Source of the DNA: Lycorma delicatula
Taxonomy: Eukaryota; Arthropoda; Insecta; Hemiptera; Fulgoridae
DNA: 64,000 nt
NCBI RefSeq assembly: GCF_047948215.1
Contig: NC_134458.1
Location: 137,004,536-137,068,535 of the forward strand
Reading direction: 5' to 3'
Below are positions 61,501 through 64,000 of the stretch, piece after piece; positions within the stretch are counted from its first letter, which is position 1, and every line of letters starts with the position of its first letter. The translations under genes were made by a program, and so were the position numbers. The notes beneath the pieces are model-generated. The model had not been told where the DNA came from. It searched no databases and saw nothing but the letters and a program-made list of their open reading frames with translations.

Positions 61501-64000
61501 GAATAATTTTTGTTGCAAGTAATTTTTGATATAAATAATTTAAGACTATCTGCAAAGGAGATACAATCTTTAATCCAGAATATAGCTATTTTTAATATTA
61601 AGAAAATAAAATAATAAAAAATAACAAATAATAGTATAATATCAGAGAAAAAACTTTTCAATTTAATATTATGATCACAAATTTAAAAAAATAAGTTTTG
61701 TTATTCAGTTTTATAAAAAACAGACGATTTTGATGTGATTAAAAATTATTAAATTGCTCTAAAAACGTTATATCTGAGTTCTAGTAGTCAAAATATCTCA
61801 ATTAACTATTGTTATTTAAACGTTCGCACACTGTTTTTTGTAAGTTCAGTGTATGACAGATACAAAAAAAGGAAATATTTTGAATAATTTTCAAATTTCG
61901 GATATAAACCAAATGGATTGGTTTCAAGATTCATTACTCACCTAATAAGGAAGACTCCATGTTTAATTTTTTGGTGGCATACTAAAAATTTGGAGAATTA
62001 CGAATATAATAAACGAATATGAAAGGTAAAATAAATGATAAATACATTAAATAAATAACAAAAAGAAAAGGATTAAAGAAAATATTTTTTGAAGTAATTA
62101 TTTTTTAGTTTTATGTTTTCTTTTTTTTAAATTTAAATTTAGTAGAAAAATTCTGTATTTTACTCGTTTTTCTTTAAACTGTAACATTTATTCAGAATTT
62201 AATATATATTTATACAAATTTTGTATAAACTGGGTTTTCTGACAGTGACCTTTAGAGTATTTATCTTTTAAGTTATTAATGTGCACTGTAATTTTAATTT
62301 TAATTGCTAAGTTTGATTTTTTTTAAGCTAATAAGCGTAACCAATACCAATTTTTTTCCGTAACAGACTACCAAAGGATTACGTAAAAATCATTGGCTTT
62401 TTTAGTCTTCTCCCTTTCTTCTCAGAATCTCTTCATCTCTTCTGATTTGATATTTTTATCTTCCTCAGTTCATTTCCTACAACTGGGCTTTTCCTGTTCC
62501 ACAGGTATTTTCAAACTTTACAAGAACTTTCTAAACTCATCTCTGTTTGAGAAACTTTCCTGAGATTGAACTTTTGCATTTCTGTTTTCATTTGTTTTAT
62601 GTAATTTTGATGGTTTTTATAATTCCAAATTTTATCAAAGATTTGTTTGTTCAATTCATCCTCATCATATGTTCTACCTTCTTTTTCTACAATCTCCCTT
62701 TCTAAGGTATTGAAATTTTGATAAATTTCTACATTTCATATTAATCTATACGTATTTTTATTCTTTTTTAATCCGGATATTTTTCTGAGAACTTTTTATT
62801 TTCAATATTTTTCTAAATTATTGCCGTACCATAAAGAATGACAGATTTTATTACTATAATGGTTTTTTTACATTATAATTGTATATGCATCCATTCTGTC
62901 TGATTTTCTTTAAAGAAAATTACAAAGACAAGATAATTCAATCAACTGTATAAAGATTTTATTTTTGTTTAAAAATTATACGTAATTTAATTTACATAAC
63001 CTTATTATGTAAGTATTTAAAAAAAAAACTAAAAATATAAAGGAGTGATTAAAAATTGTACTAATTAAAGAAAAAAAAACAAAAATAACTATTTTTTATA
63101 TTATTATTTATATAACTTTTGTTACACCTTTGTGATACAAATATTATGAAAATATAACATGTAGTAAGCAACCCGACCAAAACGCGTACGACCCGTCAGC
63201 CCAACCGACCCAATCTCACGCTTTGTTTCGCTCCCTTTAACACCGTTTGCCAATACCAAATTTATAGAAACTCTATTGTCTTTAAAATAAGTAATGAAAA
63301 TAATACTGATATTTTAACTAAATCGTAGTTAATAAAATCAAACTGTTTTCATTTTTTTCCTTTTTTTGTTATTTGTGAAACCTTTCGATAATGTTTAATA
63401 AACTAAAAAAAAAAGGATTTATGAAATATTTATTCAAATAAATAAAACATGAAGTAATGAAAGTAATAAAATATAATACACTACCATAAAAATTTATGAA
63501 CTGGACAACATAAAAAAAAGTTTATCTTACAGTTTAAAAGTAGAAAAATGTATACAGTAGAAGTAAAAAAACTTGTAATAAAAAAATATATTGAAAAATC
63601 TGGAGCAACTACTGCTGAGTAGGCCAAGGAATTGATTAGTTGGTTGCCATCATTTTCTGTTTGTCGGTTTGAAACTAGGTCTTGCCTGATAAGAAATTTG
63701 TGTTCTATTTTTATTTACTATATAATTTGAATAAATCAGATATGAAAGATTAAACTGCCAAGTTTTATTGATAACAAATAATATAAAGAATACATTGTTA
63801 TAATTCGTATATTTTTTTAAGTAATAAAATCTTATTAGAGGAAAAGCATCGTTAATGGATGTTGATTTAGGTCCAAGAAACTTTAATAAAACGAAAAAAT
63901 CTGTTCGTAAGGTATCATTTATTGGTCCTAAAAATTAAATTTATATATATTTTTTCTTTTAATGCGGTTTATTCTCTTGAATATCCTATTTTGATAAATC

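Larger units (their letters stand above)
58631..64000. other. AT-rich, no gene seen
   Basis: Two hairpins (59912-59941, 61126-61160), a long TA tract and a small GC-richer patch at 63165-63250 ('CCCGACCAAAACGCGTACG'). No coding signal. Confidence 0.6.

Noticed and set aside
1..64000. CRISPR arrays, operons, ribosome-binding sites or prokaryotic gene layout
   Set aside because: None seen; the sequence is eukaryotic non-coding DNA with decayed transposons.

Overview
This is AT-rich, intron- or intergenic-type eukaryotic DNA, most likely from an insect and possibly a hemipteran. The evidence is the absence of any dense set of long ORFs, many microsatellites (AT, GT/CA, AAT), tRNA-derived SINEs, and decayed transposons of families common in insects (non-LTR retrotransposons, Tc1/mariner-like, MULE). 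The species call is inference only. No intact host protein-coding gene, rRNA, true tRNA or CRISPR array could be supported.

Layout. 0-9.5 kb: unique AT-rich DNA, one GC-rich CT/GA-biased island (2.39-3.01 kb), two SINE copies (5.6 and 7.3 kb). 9.53-9.84 kb: a GC-rich island carrying a perfect RFX X-box palindrome. 13.4-14.8 kb: a broken Jockey-like non-LTR reverse transcriptase. 15.1-16.1 kb (minus): a decayed member of a repeated insect gene family of unknown function, holding two adjacent perfect hairpins. 18.9-20.0 kb: a dispersed repeat with a second copy at 28.8-29.4 kb. 21.24-23.77 kb: a nearly complete but dead Tc1/mariner-like element with about 70-bp terminal inverted repeats. 33.7-34.0 kb: a foldback MITE-like element, followed by a second SINE type. 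35.5-36.2 and 38.2-38.6 kb: further GC-rich islands. 37.3-37.6 kb: the C-terminal end of another mariner-superfamily transposase. 40.7-41.0 and 56.7-57.0 kb: two copies of a dispersed repeat. 42.0-43.0 kb (minus): a MULE transposase relic. 43.2-43.8 kb: a GC-rich block ending in an A-run. 44.9-45.1 kb: the best-preserved SINE. 51.8-55.1 kb: a nearly full-length, inactivated non-LTR retrotransposon with endonuclease and reverse transcriptase. 57.66-57.96 kb: a recent 154-bp tandem duplication. 58.2-58.6 kb: a last CT-rich island. The remainder is AT-rich sequence with simple repeats.

Nothing here acts as a cellular pathway. Two signals are most worth pursuing. One is the set of GC-rich, CT/GA-biased islands, one with an X-box, which are candidate cis-regulatory modules in a gene desert or large intron. 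The other is the unusual number of long, nearly perfect snap-back palindromes with 2-7 nt loops scattered through the window. All counts come from reading by eye; no alignment or search was run.
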